Assembly (NCBI RefSeq): GCF_018320785.1
Contig: NC_054869.1
Span: forward strand, 32,590,289-32,654,288
DNA: 64,000 nucleotides
Reading direction: 5' to 3'
Source: Cheilinus undulatus
Taxonomy: Eukaryota > Chordata > Actinopteri > Labriformes > Labridae
The position numbers were made by a program, and so were the translations under genes. Below, piece after piece: positions 1 through 11,100 of the stretch (the first letter of the stretch is position 1; every line of letters begins with the position of its first letter). The notes beneath the pieces are model-generated. The model saw only the letters and a list, made by a program, of their open reading frames with translations. It was not told where the DNA came from and did not search any database.

Positions 1-222
1 CATTTGTAGCAGAGAATAAATCAGAGCAACAATTGGCTGTGCTTCCTGTGGGCGGTCAGTGTAATAAATCTGTGAGGCAGCAGGGAGACACTGATGAGGA
101 CACCAGATGATCCCTGTTCCATCCACATCAAATGCAAAAGGAATGGACATACAATGCAGGATATACAAATCCCCCTCCTCATCCATCTTGAAGTATCCCT
201 CGAACTGCATCATATTTCTCAA
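1..222 (-). CDS. Unidentified open exon candidate at left edge
   Basis: Read on the minus strand, 74 codons are open from an acceptor-like TTTCAG (just above 222) to the window edge. The peptide looks protein-like (it includes GYFKMDEEGDLYILHC and GTGIIWCPHQCLP), but I do not recognise the family. It would need an upstream exon ending on a codon boundary. Neither the exon at 2729-2819 nor the one at 8139-8208 fits, since both end in phase 1, so at least one unseen exon would have to lie between. An open run of this length is only mildly unlikely by chance. It could be a further arhgef28 exon, part of another minus-strand gene, or fortuitous. Confidence 0.25.
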   Translation of the reverse strand, partial: MRNMMQFEGYFKMDEEGDLYILHCMSIPFAFDVDGTGIIWCPHQCLPAASQIYYTDRPQEAQPIVALIYSLLQM

Positions 223-2728
223 CTGAAACATATAATTCTGTAAGTTAATGCAGCAGAAAACATCCCACTGTAAACATTACAACCTGCTCCTCTGTTGTTA
301 AACATTATTCTTAACTTGATCCAAAATTCCTTCAAAAAGGCATGTTACAATTTCTTTTATGCATTTTAGGAATAGTTTTAGACCAGTACAGACTAGGGGT
401 CAGATACTGGATGTGGGTCAAACCACTGTTTGAAAGCAGATACTGTTTCATATAAGCCTACTTAGGGGGCTTGACAGGCAGGACTAATAGTTAAGGTTCT
501 TGGCCAGGTCCAAAGCTGCAGCTGGCTGCCACAGGCCTGATCATTTGCACACCTCTGACCCATAAACACTGCCTCAGTGAACATTACTGTCAGGCGGTGC
601 GATCTGTGTTTAACATCAGTTAACTGAGGGAATAACAGAGGAGCAGGGAGTTCATATTACTGACAAGTTAGAGCAGCACTGAATCAATCTTTCTGCAGGA
701 GAAGCTGTCTTTATCGACAGGGCAGAGAATGCTGTCTGCAGGCTGCCATTTCAATGAGGTTTTTAAGGAAAGCAGAGCAGCATGTGGGGTTATTTGTACA
801 AGATTTTGTTCACAAAGTATATTTGGAGTGATGTGATATTCAGTGCATGTCCCTGAGAGAGAGACAACCCTATACAGTAGCAGTGCCGGCAGCAGGGGCA
901 GAGAGAAAAAGAAAGAGCTGGAGCTGTGCAGAGAGGCAGACAAAGACTGCAGTCACTGCCAGGTTTCCAGACCAGGGCAGTTAAACACAGAGAGTGACCC
1001 TTCAACCCATGCACACCCCTGGGAGAAAGAGATCGGTGAAGGCAGGATGGGGGGGGCAGGGCTGACACAAGGGCTCTTTCTCAAAGTTCACTCTTTTGAG
1101 AGGCTGAATGTGTCCTAAAAATGTTCAAGAAAAGTTCAAGACAAACAGTTAAAGTTGTTAATCATGTAAACACCTTGGTTTGATTTATTTTTTCATGCTG
1201 TCCCTTCTTCAGTGATGTAAGCTGCTTTCTGAGCACCACACTAAACAGTTGTCACCATGGTGAGAGCTGGGAGAAATTAGGAGTGGAGTAAAATAACAAG
1301 CAGGCTCTAAAAGAATCACAACAGCGGCTGTTATTAGCTCATAAAAATGTGAGAGGTAATTATTTGACTTCAGTGATCATGGAGGGCCGTTTAAATCATT
1401 AAAACAATTGTCCACCAAAATCCACAAACCGACTCTGAGTTATGACACCTGCGGTCAAACATCACGGTCCAAGCATCACATTGTGCATTCCCGTGGTGTT
1501 TACATTTCAGCCTGTCACCCGGCCCGAGAGATCCAGGAAGAGGTAAACCCAGGGAGAGCTATCCGTCTTCAGAGTGGAGAAATAAACTTGTGGCTCCACA
1601 CACCTGAAATCACATTTCACCGTGCAGGTGCATGGTGACACCAGAGCTGCTCTGCTCTGGATTTTGACTTCTGTGAGTATCTAAATGCAAACTGAGAATT
1701 CACGGTCGGTTTAATAAGTTTTTATAGCGTTGCTGTTTCTGAAAAGCCCAGACAGGCAGATTGGATAAATTTTGCCTATGTCAATCAGAATTACAAAGCA
1801 ATAACAGGGATAATCTTGCAGAGGTCTATGGTGAAAGATGAGGAAAAGAGCACTGGAGTAGAGCCATGACACAGACATGGCAGTAACCTGATCTTTCTCT
1901 GTGTCTCCTGCTCTTTCTCTCTCTCTCTCTTCCCACACACAAGCAATGAACTGTTTAACCATGCTAGCTTAGTTTTGCACTATTTTGAGCATCCATCCAA
2001 CTCTCCTATGACTAATGATGAAGTAACAAACTTGTATCCAAGTTTAAGGACCAGGATTTGGAAAAGTCATAAGCTGGGGCAAAAGCAAACCTCAGCCCTG
2101 ACACGTCAGCGGCACAAAATAAACCAGAATATGATTAAAAGCAACAGGTGCCTCAGGGTTGGTATATTAAGGCACATAACAAACACTGGGTCTGCTCCGC
2201 ACTGGTCACACCAGGCTGCAGCTTCATTCATGCAAACAACAGTGCAGCCTAAGGATGTCGAAAGCTGCGAGACTCTCAATCAGGTTCGAGTGGACATCTG
2301 ACATTCCCCAACATACTGTCAGATATCAGGTTACATCAGCGACAAACATGCAGTTATCTTACTGTGGTTGTGTCGCTGCTGCAGAGGATGCCAGTGAATA
2401 AGAGTGGGTAATGGAAAACAGGCTAATTTTAACTGTATTGTTCAGCAGAGGGGCTGAGACGTGTCTGCATGGAGGGAAGTTTGTGGTAAAGCCTGAATTG
2501 GCCGTGGATGAGGGATGTCGAAGGACAGGGAAAAGTGCATGGTCCATGTATGGACATGGCAGCAGTAAAACTTGCCTCTGTAACTGTAATCTTACAATAT
2601 GTGACTATCTGCAAAACTGTAAGTCAGCTTTTTAACTGCAAAAGATACAAAGAAATTCAAGAAACAAATGTTAGAAAGATGTAAAGTAAATTAAGATTTC
2701 CATATTCATCAGTAGCAGCAGCACTCAC
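223..2728. other. Non-coding stretch, probable intron
   Basis: No convincing exon was found on either strand. Short open frames exist, but none has both splice signals and a protein-like sequence. A short TC-rich run lies near 1911-1931. Confidence 0.4.
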
Positions 2729-2819
2729 TGTTATCTTTCTTTCCTGTCTTCCTGCGCATCCTCATCTTAGGAAAAGAAGGCCAGGAGTAGTTGAAAGGAG
2801 AGTCAGAGTCAGAATCCAT
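2729..2819 (-). CDS. Candidate arhgef28 exon or alternative first exon
   Basis: On the minus strand an ATG at 2819-2817 opens 30 codons plus one base (MDSDSDSPFNYSWPSFPKM, then a basic run RMRRKTGKKDN) ending at a good donor A|GTGAGT. An in-frame TGA lies 15 bases upstream of the ATG, which suits a translation start in an alternative first exon. Alternatively, an acceptor TTGAG just before GATTCC (polypyrimidine tract poor) would take the phase-1 output of the exon at 8139-8208 in frame. Neither reading can be proved from sequence alone. I cannot match this peptide firmly to mammalian ARHGEF28. Confidence 0.4.
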
Positions 2820-4780
2820 GGTTTGGAATCCTCAATAAAATCTTCATCCAAACAGCTCAGGGTGATAAATAAATGAATAGCCCCTCAGTTTACATCCATT
2901 TCTCACAGCGTTCTCACAGCGCTGTAGTGTTCACTTTCCTTTTTTTTTTCCAGATCCATGCACTGTAGACACTCTTGACACTTCAGAAGTGAGCCAGCAT
3001 GTTCCCCTCAGCCACCCCTCCCCCTAAAATCCACCCCTTCCCCCTTCTATAACTTTGTACCAACTGTTGGACAGAGCCGGGACTGGATCCTGTCTTCCCT
3101 CTGTTGCTTTCTCTGACTTTTCTCTTACTTTCTAACTGCTCTTCTCAAACCAGGTTTCCTAAATCTGTCTCTCCCCTCAGTCACTCATCTACCACACGCA
3201 GTAAAGAGGGAGGGGGTGAGAGATCAACACATGCTGACAGGAGCAGGGGGGAGGAGTGTATTGACGGCCGGAAAGAGTGACTGAAGGAAGGAGAGAGAGA
3301 GAGAAACAAAGTCAAACAGAGGAGTGACTTCGAAGCCTACATCAAAGACAAACAGGAGGGCAGACAGCTTCGTGGGGTTGAGTCTCAGACATGGGGGAAA
3401 TCATTAACCCTGTGAATTCATGATTGTCTCAGAAATGCTGGGGCTGCACTCTCTACATACAACAAAATATAGGCTGTTAATCCTAAAACACGCCTGATGC
3501 CACGTCTGAAGGGTGCTCTCCTGTATCGCTCCATTTTCTTTATATCTCAGCATGTCAAAGCCATGCTACTGGGGGAAAGGGGGTTTGGAGCATGGGGAGT
3601 TAAGGGGGGGAACAGACTGCCAGGTCAGCAGCCTCACCATGGAGACAGCAGTGAGAGCCGTGGCTGTTTTCTTCTTCCGCTGCCCCCCCTCCGTCTCTCT
3701 TTGCCAACTTGCAGGAGTACAGTGCCCCATTTGCAGCAGCAGGGATAAATGTGGTGGTAAAGGAGGAGGTAAAAGTGAGAGAATGGGATGGTGAAGGGGG
3801 TTTAAGAGACAAATCACACAATGGCACTCTGGAAAGAGGCCAAACATGGGTTTATAAACACACATAAATGAAGGAATGTGATAAAAAAAAAAAAAAAAAC
3901 AGGCGAATAAAAGAGATGAGAAGCTGGGGAGGGCTACTGAGGTACACTGAGACTATAGAAAGAGGTTTCTGCATGGGAAGGGGTGTTGGCACTGTACTGG
4001 TGAACATTAATGCTGCCTTTGTGGGGTCTGTGTGGGGTTTAATCCTTTTTTCCGTTCTCCAATTAGATCGCTCAGCCGGGGTCGGAGACTCTTGTTAGCG
4101 TTTCTGGCGTTGAACTCATCGTCTGTTGTCACCCAGCCAAACTATCCATATCATAAATCCCTCTCCCTCTTTCTTTTTTCCCCTCCATATCACACAAACA
4201 CACACACACACACACACACACCATTCTCCCACTCCACCACTCTCCTCTCCCTGGGGATCTCAACAAGCTGCTGGAAAACTGCATTCACCAAAGCCCTGGC
4301 AACCCCCATTCAGCCACAGACTACCCCTTTTTTTAAACTTCCACAAACCCCTTGCCCCCTTCAGAGTGCTCTTCCCCACTAAATTCTCCCTCTTCAAGAC
4401 ACACAAACACAAACACTGACAACGCACAAGCACACACACATGCATCGACCTTCTTCCTTTCTTGAGTGGTGGAGAGCAGAACTCCTCAGGATGAAGAGGC
4501 CTTTGCTGTTTCTTTACTTAACTCACATTAAAATGCTGACCTGGGAGGGTGAGACCTTAGGGGCTTGGGTGCATGAGTGCATGTCTGTTTGTGTGTAGGT
4601 ATTTGGGGCAAGTGTGTGTTTTGGGTGGGGTATTTAAATTTCAGGGGCATTATGAGGGCAGAGGTGGGGGAAAGAGGGGGGAGCAGGAGGTATTGAAGGG
4701 AGAGGATTTGTTTTTTTTGCTTTCACAGTTGAAAATTTTGATCTGCTAAAGCGGAGAAATCAAAGAATCACATTCTAGTT
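2820..4780. other. Non-coding, simple-sequence rich
   Basis: No coding signal was seen. The stretch contains a poly-T run near 2940, GA-rich DNA near 3290, an A-run near 3882-3899, a (CA)n microsatellite near 4196-4222 and G-rich DNA at 4640-4690. If 2729-2819 is an alternative first exon, its promoter would lie here on the minus strand. Confidence 0.4.
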
Positions 4781-5199
4781 AGGGCTGCTTGATTATGGTA
4801 AAAACATAATCACGATTATTTGATTAGTATTAAGATCACAATCCATTAAGACCAACACTTGTTGGCTTTAGAACATCTGCATCACATGCACTTATCAAAC
4901 TGAGGCAATTTACACTTTCTAAAAAAAAAGTAATACATAAAAATAAATGAGTGAAACGAACATAATAATAATAATACTAAAATGATGATATATAATACCA
5001 ATAAATCACCATATGAAAAATCCTACACACAAAACTAGATTGGGCACAGTAAATGTTTAATCCCGTTTATCTTGTTTTAATGATCCTGGGAACCACACAC
5101 AATGTCTTTCAGAACAGAAGTACGGTACGAAAGTGCTGTTCCAGTACGTTAAACAAAGTCAGTTACATTCATGAAATAACCAGCACTTTAACAATGTAG

Positions 5200-5560
5200 C
5201 TTTCGTAGCCCCTTTACATTAGCTACCTAGCTATGTTATCTGCGTACCTTACGTAGCCCTGTTACTTACCAGTTAGATTCATGAAACAACCAGTGCTTTA
5301 GAAAACGTAGCTAAAGTTAATATAGTTATGTAGAGAACGCAGCTATGCAGCCCAACTGAGAGCTTTACTTTAGCTTCATAGCTGCATTAGCTATGAAGCT
5401 TATGCAGCCAACGGAGCTAAGTTGCTAATGTAGCTATGTTAGCTAAGTAGTTAAAGAAGCTAGACTATTTACGTAGCTAATGGAGCTACATTAACTATGT
5501 GGCTACGTTAGCTACAGAGCTTAGGCAGCTAACAGAGCTACGTAAGCTACACTTGCTGCG
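5200..5560. repeat. Degenerate TAGCTA/ACGTAGC-rich array
   Basis: About 360 bases are dominated by variants of GCTAnnTAGCTA and TACGTAGC, for example repeated gctatgttagcta and agctacgtta. The words are self-complementary, so the stretch can fold extensively. Spacing is irregular, which suggests an old, decayed tandem repeat inside the surrounding transposon. Confidence 0.6.
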
Positions 5561-5889
5561 TTAAAATATTTTCATGGATGAGGAGGTTTCTCCCTGTAAG
5601 CAGACTATTTACTCAGCTTTATTAAACATTTTGTTATCACGTTTTGCAGGTCAGGTTTTGAATTTTCAACTTTTGGTATTCTTTACTTTAGCCCTTACCC
5701 TAACCCTAACCGGAAGTTTAATCTGATTTCATTTAGAAAGTTTAAGCGTGTATTTCCATTCTGAAATAGATGGCGTCTGAGATGAACAGTCTGTGAGAGT
5801 GGCCATCAGTAATGTACAGTCTGCAATCAGACCCCCTCTCAATGGGATTTGGATTCATGGCTGAAAATGAAACAGATACTTAAGATTTA

Positions 5890-6419
5890 TAACCTTATAA
5901 AGTTTTTTCTCACTGACGAATCCATCTTGCAAAGCTCCCATCTGAACCGTTTGGGCCCAGTTAGAAAGTGACAGGACCAATCAACGACGAGGGGCAGTAC
6001 TTTCAGGCGCAGCAGAGTCATGACGTAAACAAGCAGCAGCAAGAGCTGGTGCAGTGATGGAGGAAGAGATTAGCGTGGATGTTGCCAAAGCGCCAGTTTT
6101 ATCAGAACTTGACAACATTTCTTCATTAAAAGAAGAACAAAGAACAGAAGTGAGTTGTTTTCTTTTCAAAAACGACAAAAGTCGAGTACTTACATGTCTA
6201 TAGTTGTCATGTTTGGCGTTATTCCTCAGTAGCTGACCACGTGCAGCTTGCTAGCAGCTATGTCACATGCTTTCCTGCTCGTGGGCCCGTAAGGATGTGA
6301 CAGAACGTTCACCCAATCATACTCCGAGGATGTTCAAGGCCTCTGCCTTTTCTCAAACGTTTCCTATTTAAGCTTTCCCAGATGGATGTGTGAAACAATC
6401 CATCTGGCGTGTCAGGTTA
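5890..6419 (+). mobile_element. 0.53 kb element with 9-bp target duplication and a helicase-like first exon
   Basis: The element begins TAACCTTATAAAG and ends CAGGTTA. It is flanked on both sides by the 9-base word TAAGATTTA (5881-5889 and 6420-6428). A second copy in the opposite orientation lies at 24987-25507 with a different 9-base duplication, so this is a genuine mobile family. Near the right end an inverted repeat pairs CCAGATGGAT with ATCCATCTGG. On plus, an ATG at 6058 opens MEEEISVDVAKAPVLSELDN and continues to SSLKEEQRTE, followed directly by GTGAGT, a good splice donor. LKEEQRT resembles the Q-motif region just before the P-loop in RecQ-like helicases; that assignment is inference. 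Confidence 0.65.
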
Positions 6420-6809
6420 TAAGATTTAGCCCTTTAAGAGAGCTCGAACTGGCTGATACGAAACAGCTTTGGTTTTTCTAAAATGTCAGGGTGTAAAAAC
6501 AGTTATTTGCGTAGTCTGCATAAAGTTTGCTAACTTTTTTGACAATCTCATGGGACTACATCCTTATAATTTTATCGTGGTGAATGCAGGGAGTCTAAAA
6601 CATTTGGTGCTTAAAGTATTTTGGAGAAGACCACCTACCTGGTGGTGCCATCTATAAAATGGCGAATATTTATCTCCGCCAGGTTATGTGATCGGTAGGG
6701 TTTGTTTGTTAGTTTGTTAGCAACATAACTCAAAAAGTTGATAAAATCCATATCATGATCCCGCCATAAAAAATCATGATAAGATGTTTTTACCATCACG
6801 CCCAACCCT

Positions 6810-8138
6810 AGCTTAATTTATAAACATTGTAAAATCTTCTGTGGCTACACTATCTGTTGATACAGCCATACGTATAAATCTGTAAGTTGAATTGGAGAGA
6901 GGAAAGAGCTGACATCAAGAAGACAAGAGAAACATGACAGCTACACTCCAAATTCCTCATCCCTTGCTGAAGCTCTTGGTGCAGGAGTTGTGTCTGTCTT
7001 TCAGTCTGATGACGCATTAGCTCAAGTCAAGCTGCCATATTGTATGTGATAAAAACAGACTGGAATCCCACGTTATCCTTCACTAGTTTGTAAAGAAAGA
7101 AAAACTTTCCGGTCACTTGCAATGCCTGACAGCTTAAGAATGTCTAATAAGGAATTGAAATTCCACAAGGGTCAAAATAAGCATTGTAATCCTGGAAGAA
7201 TAACATCATATAAAGCCTGAGTCATTCTCAGTCTGACTTATTGTTTCATCAGACATTACATTGAGGGGAAACTTGGACAAAAACAGGATTCCAGTGACCA
7301 GTGTTATTCGTTTGAACCGCGAAAAAGGGATCAATCTAGGTCACAGGAGGCAGTCTTCAAACAGTCCACAGAAATATGACTACTCTGACCAGCCAGATAC
7401 ACACATAGAGAGTCAAACTCACAAGAGCACACAAAGTACAAAATGGCCAAACCATATAGCATGGAAAACATTAGCCGCAGGAAGTCTAGATTGCAGATGT
7501 CCGGTGCCAAGTGTTATAAAGTGAGCAGCCTCAGCTTGTACCCACAGCATTCTTACACTGAGGCATCAGTCTGCTCTGCAGCAATGCAAGCCAATTATTA
7601 ACCCGTGGGATCTTCCCACTCCACAATCCTTCTTTTCCCATCCTTGAGCAGATCAGAGCAAAGCCACCTTCATTCAACAAGTCAGGACTAATTTCTGATC
7701 CTCTGTTACTGCACGAGGGAGTATGACTAACAGGATGGCCTACAGGAGTCTTCCTGACATGATGAATGAAAAAGATTCCTTCTCTGTGTAAAGATCACCG
7801 TAAACACAAGTGACAAGACTCTTAAAACTCAAGGGGGAAAGACAAGGCAAGGCTAAAATGTGATGCCACAGTCTGTGGGAATGGTAGACAGCCATATCTA
7901 AAGATTAGAGTTGTATTCAGGAAAGGAAATGTTTCCTGCAGTTCAAGATGCAAAGCCAAGGTCACTTTCTATGAATAAAACACAACTTAGCACAACAACG
8001 ATCACTTTCAGCCTGGATTGAACATGATCTACAGCCAAGGCACCACAGACTCTAAAATTAAAACCATATCTAAAAACAGGCTTCAAAGAAAGTGAGTGTG
8101 TTTGAAGAAAAGACCAACTTTAAAAATAAAATCTTTAC
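6810..8138. other. arhgef28 intron sequence
   Basis: No exon was recognised between the transposon and the exon at 8139. The open frames here lack splice sites and protein-like character. Confidence 0.45.
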
Positions 8139-11100
8139 CGCAGTCAGGCTGTGATGGATCGTCCTCTTCTTCCTCATTTAGGCAGAACATCAGTGGCTCC
8201 TCATAGTCCTGAGTGAAGAAACAGAGAACCTTTCACCAAACAGCATATACGTTTCCAAGCCAACTTTCACATCACTTCACAAACATATCACCAAAAGTAA
8301 AAGTAAGCATGAAAACACAATTATGTGGCTGGAGCCTAGGTATGTAACAGACAATCATTTTGACTGTATTACATAAAAAGGTCTGACTGGATGTCATGTA
8401 TATAACATCTCTCTGAACATGAAACTAACACTTGACCACTCATAAAGTGGGCTATTCAGTGAGGTGTGTGAGGTGTCAACTCCAACACCTTAACAACAGC
8501 AAAGCAAAACAATGTGGAGCATTGAGGGGCAGTCAGGCCTTTTTGAAGCCCTGCCTGCAGTTTGGTAATGGTTGATACAGATGTTCACGGAGAAAAATGA
8601 ACCTTTGAGTGTTTAAAACATGAAAGTAGATATCCTAGACAACACCTATTCTTGGGGAAGAGAACAAAGTCGGTCTGGAAAGTTTTAAATGAACTTGTTT
8701 ATATTCATTTTTGACACATTTCATGAGATACAGCTGTTTAGACACAAGTTACAGGTAACGCTACAGTCAATCTATACATGTGCACTTCATTTTATTCATA
8801 AGAGAATAATTATGAAGAAATGTAGCACCGTCCTTGCATCAAACACTTACATTTTCCTCTGCAGCGGAGTTCCCTCCATTGATATCAGCATACAGAGCTG
8901 AAAGAGGAGAAAACATGCTCAGATGCAGCCATTAAACTTCAAAAGAGGCTCAACTAAGCACAGATGTTTGTCCATATTTAACAACATATATATCACATAA
9001 AGTCTTATTTTTGTTGTCTTTTCATAGCCTGAGAAGATCTTTACCCCATGACCTTTATCATCTTTGTTTCCTTTAACTACCATGTGCATCCCAGATCAAA
9101 GGGAACAAAGAAGAAATGAGTGTTTGCATGGTTGGATATGAGGTCTGAGGTCATATAAAAAACATAAAGGAAAGAAATGCAACAGAAGGAAGTCAAAGCA
9201 ACTCATAAAAGATTGTAAGGCTGGGAGTGAAAAAGAGACAAGATATAAATAAGATGAGCAGGAAATTTGAAGATCTAAGGTTTATGAGAACACTAAATAT
9301 CAACTTTATTTTGACAAAGGTCTGTTTCTCAGCACGAGACCATAAAACACATTTACTAAGGACTGATATAGAGATGCTAGCTGGCTCTGATAGTTAGAGA
9401 TAGAGAAAGAGGGGGTCAAGGAGAGCAGTTTTGTAAAGGAGTGTGACCTCCCAATTTTCACCTGGCAACTAACTCCATGTTTGTTCTACATTTTTGAAGC
9501 TTTACTCAGCAAACTGTAAAAAATTAAAAAAAAAAAAAAGTTCTAACATGGCTTTTTGCATCTTTTATTCATTTCTGCTCTTTAATCTTTTGCTTTGAAA
9601 CAAAGAAAACCCACTTAACTGTCTTCCTACATGCCAATGTAATCAACATAATTACACTTCCCACTTCATAAAATGTGTATGGTTATTGAGCAAGAAGATG
9701 AAAATTGTTCTTAAAAAAAATGAAAAAAATAAAAAATAAAGTAAATAAAGTAAATAAAAAACAGTGGTGTTAAGACAAAGGAGGTACTCAGAAAGATCTT
9801 CTTTTTATGCAAATTAATTTGTTGTAGACCACTACCCATCCTCTCGGGCTTTTATAATGAAACTCAGCTCTATAAGTCCATTAAACTGATGAAACCTAAT
9901 GAGTTATCTGATTTACTCAAATGATCTCACAAATGAAATGTCTTTGAATGTCTATTTTTAACTTAATTTATTTTATTATATGTGCCTTGGTATATATCTA
10001 TTTATTTTTGTAATCTATAATGTTTTTTTAAGGTATGGCTGCTTACTGTTTTATAGCATTCATTTAATGTGAATGTTTGCCTTACAGTTTATAAATTTCA
10101 AACGTTCACAACAAAATTAAGAAAAAAAAAAATCACTGTAGACCAGGGATAAGTAGTGGTCAGCTAAGGGGCCACATGTGCCCTCAGTGTTGTCCCAGGG
10201 TCAAATTTTAAAATAATTTAATTGTAACCATAAAAAACACGACAGAAAGAGATGAAGGAAGCTGACTTGAGTTGCCAATCCAAATGTAACGTAAAGTTAC
10301 ATATGTATTTAATATGTAACTAATATGTAATATGTATGTATGTTTAATATGTTAATATGTATTTATTTTCCCATGTTATTTTAAAACCAAACATTTTCTG
10401 TCATTTCCGTGCATGCCCTCAAGTGTTTCCCGAGTGTGGACATTGCGTTTCAGCTTTGTTCTAGTTTTGGGATTTTCTTCGATTTATCTTTGCCTGTGTT
10501 TAGGATTTGGATTTTTGCTTGTTCCACGCTGGACTGTTTGTTTGTTCATACTGCCTTTTGTGTATGACCAAATGTTGTCTGCAAGGATAAAAAGTATTTT
10601 TGAACCTCAAACTGAGTCAGTTCATCATTTGAGTCTTTTGGTACCTGGAACCTTTTCACCAAAACCATACACAATGACTAAATGCATTAGAACATGAAAA
10701 TAGAAACATTTCTACAATATTTTTTTATTTCTGGAATATGTTTCATTCTTTGCAAAGCATTTTTGGAAACACTTGGCTGTAATTTTTGTGTGAAACTTTG
10801 ATTATTACCACAGGCCAGTGTTTCTCAAATGATGTGGCAAGGCACAGCGGTGTGCCTTGGTGCAAGTCTTGGTGTTCTATGGGAATGTGTTCAACCTTAT
10901 GCTAAAGCCAAGTTAAACTGTGGGAAAATGTTTTAAAGAGGCTATTTTATATGAGGGTTAGGGTTAGGCTCATACAGTGAATGAAGGTAAAACCAGAAAC
11001 TCTTTCACAGACTTGCAATACCTCAAACTTCCACCAGAGAGCAGCCATTTTCTATTTAAAATGTATCCCCTTCTCTAGACACAGTATCTTTCCACATAAA

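Larger units (their letters stand above)
4781..6809. mobile_element. Degenerate DNA transposon with imperfect inverted ends
   Basis: The left end reads AGGGCTGCTTGATTATGGTA. The right end, reverse-complemented, reads AGGGTTGGGCGTGATGGTAA, and both continue into AAAACAT..ATCA-type sequence. The ends therefore form imperfect terminal inverted repeats of the kind common in teleost hAT-like elements. No clean target duplication was found and no transposase frame is recognisable. The interior holds a degenerate TAGCTA-rich array (about 5200-5560) and a nested 0.5 kb element (5890-6419). Confidence 0.55.

Noticed and set aside
843-1118. 92-residue frames on both strands near 0.8-1.1 kb
   Set aside because: No splice signals or recognisable domain; composition is like random AG-rich intron sequence.
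2805-2830. Assigning the 2729 exon directly to the left-edge exon (1-222) as one gene
   Set aside because: The exon ends in phase 1 while the left-edge frame needs phase 0; joining them gives a stop after about 14 codons.
4032-4445. Overlapping 97-116 residue frames on plus
   Set aside because: Composed of CA-microsatellite and CT-rich sequence (runs of HTHTHTH); not protein-like.
5694-5712. Telomere-like CCCTAACCCTAACC words (also TTAGGGTTAGG near 10956)
   Set aside because: Only about two units each; too short to call interstitial telomere sequence.
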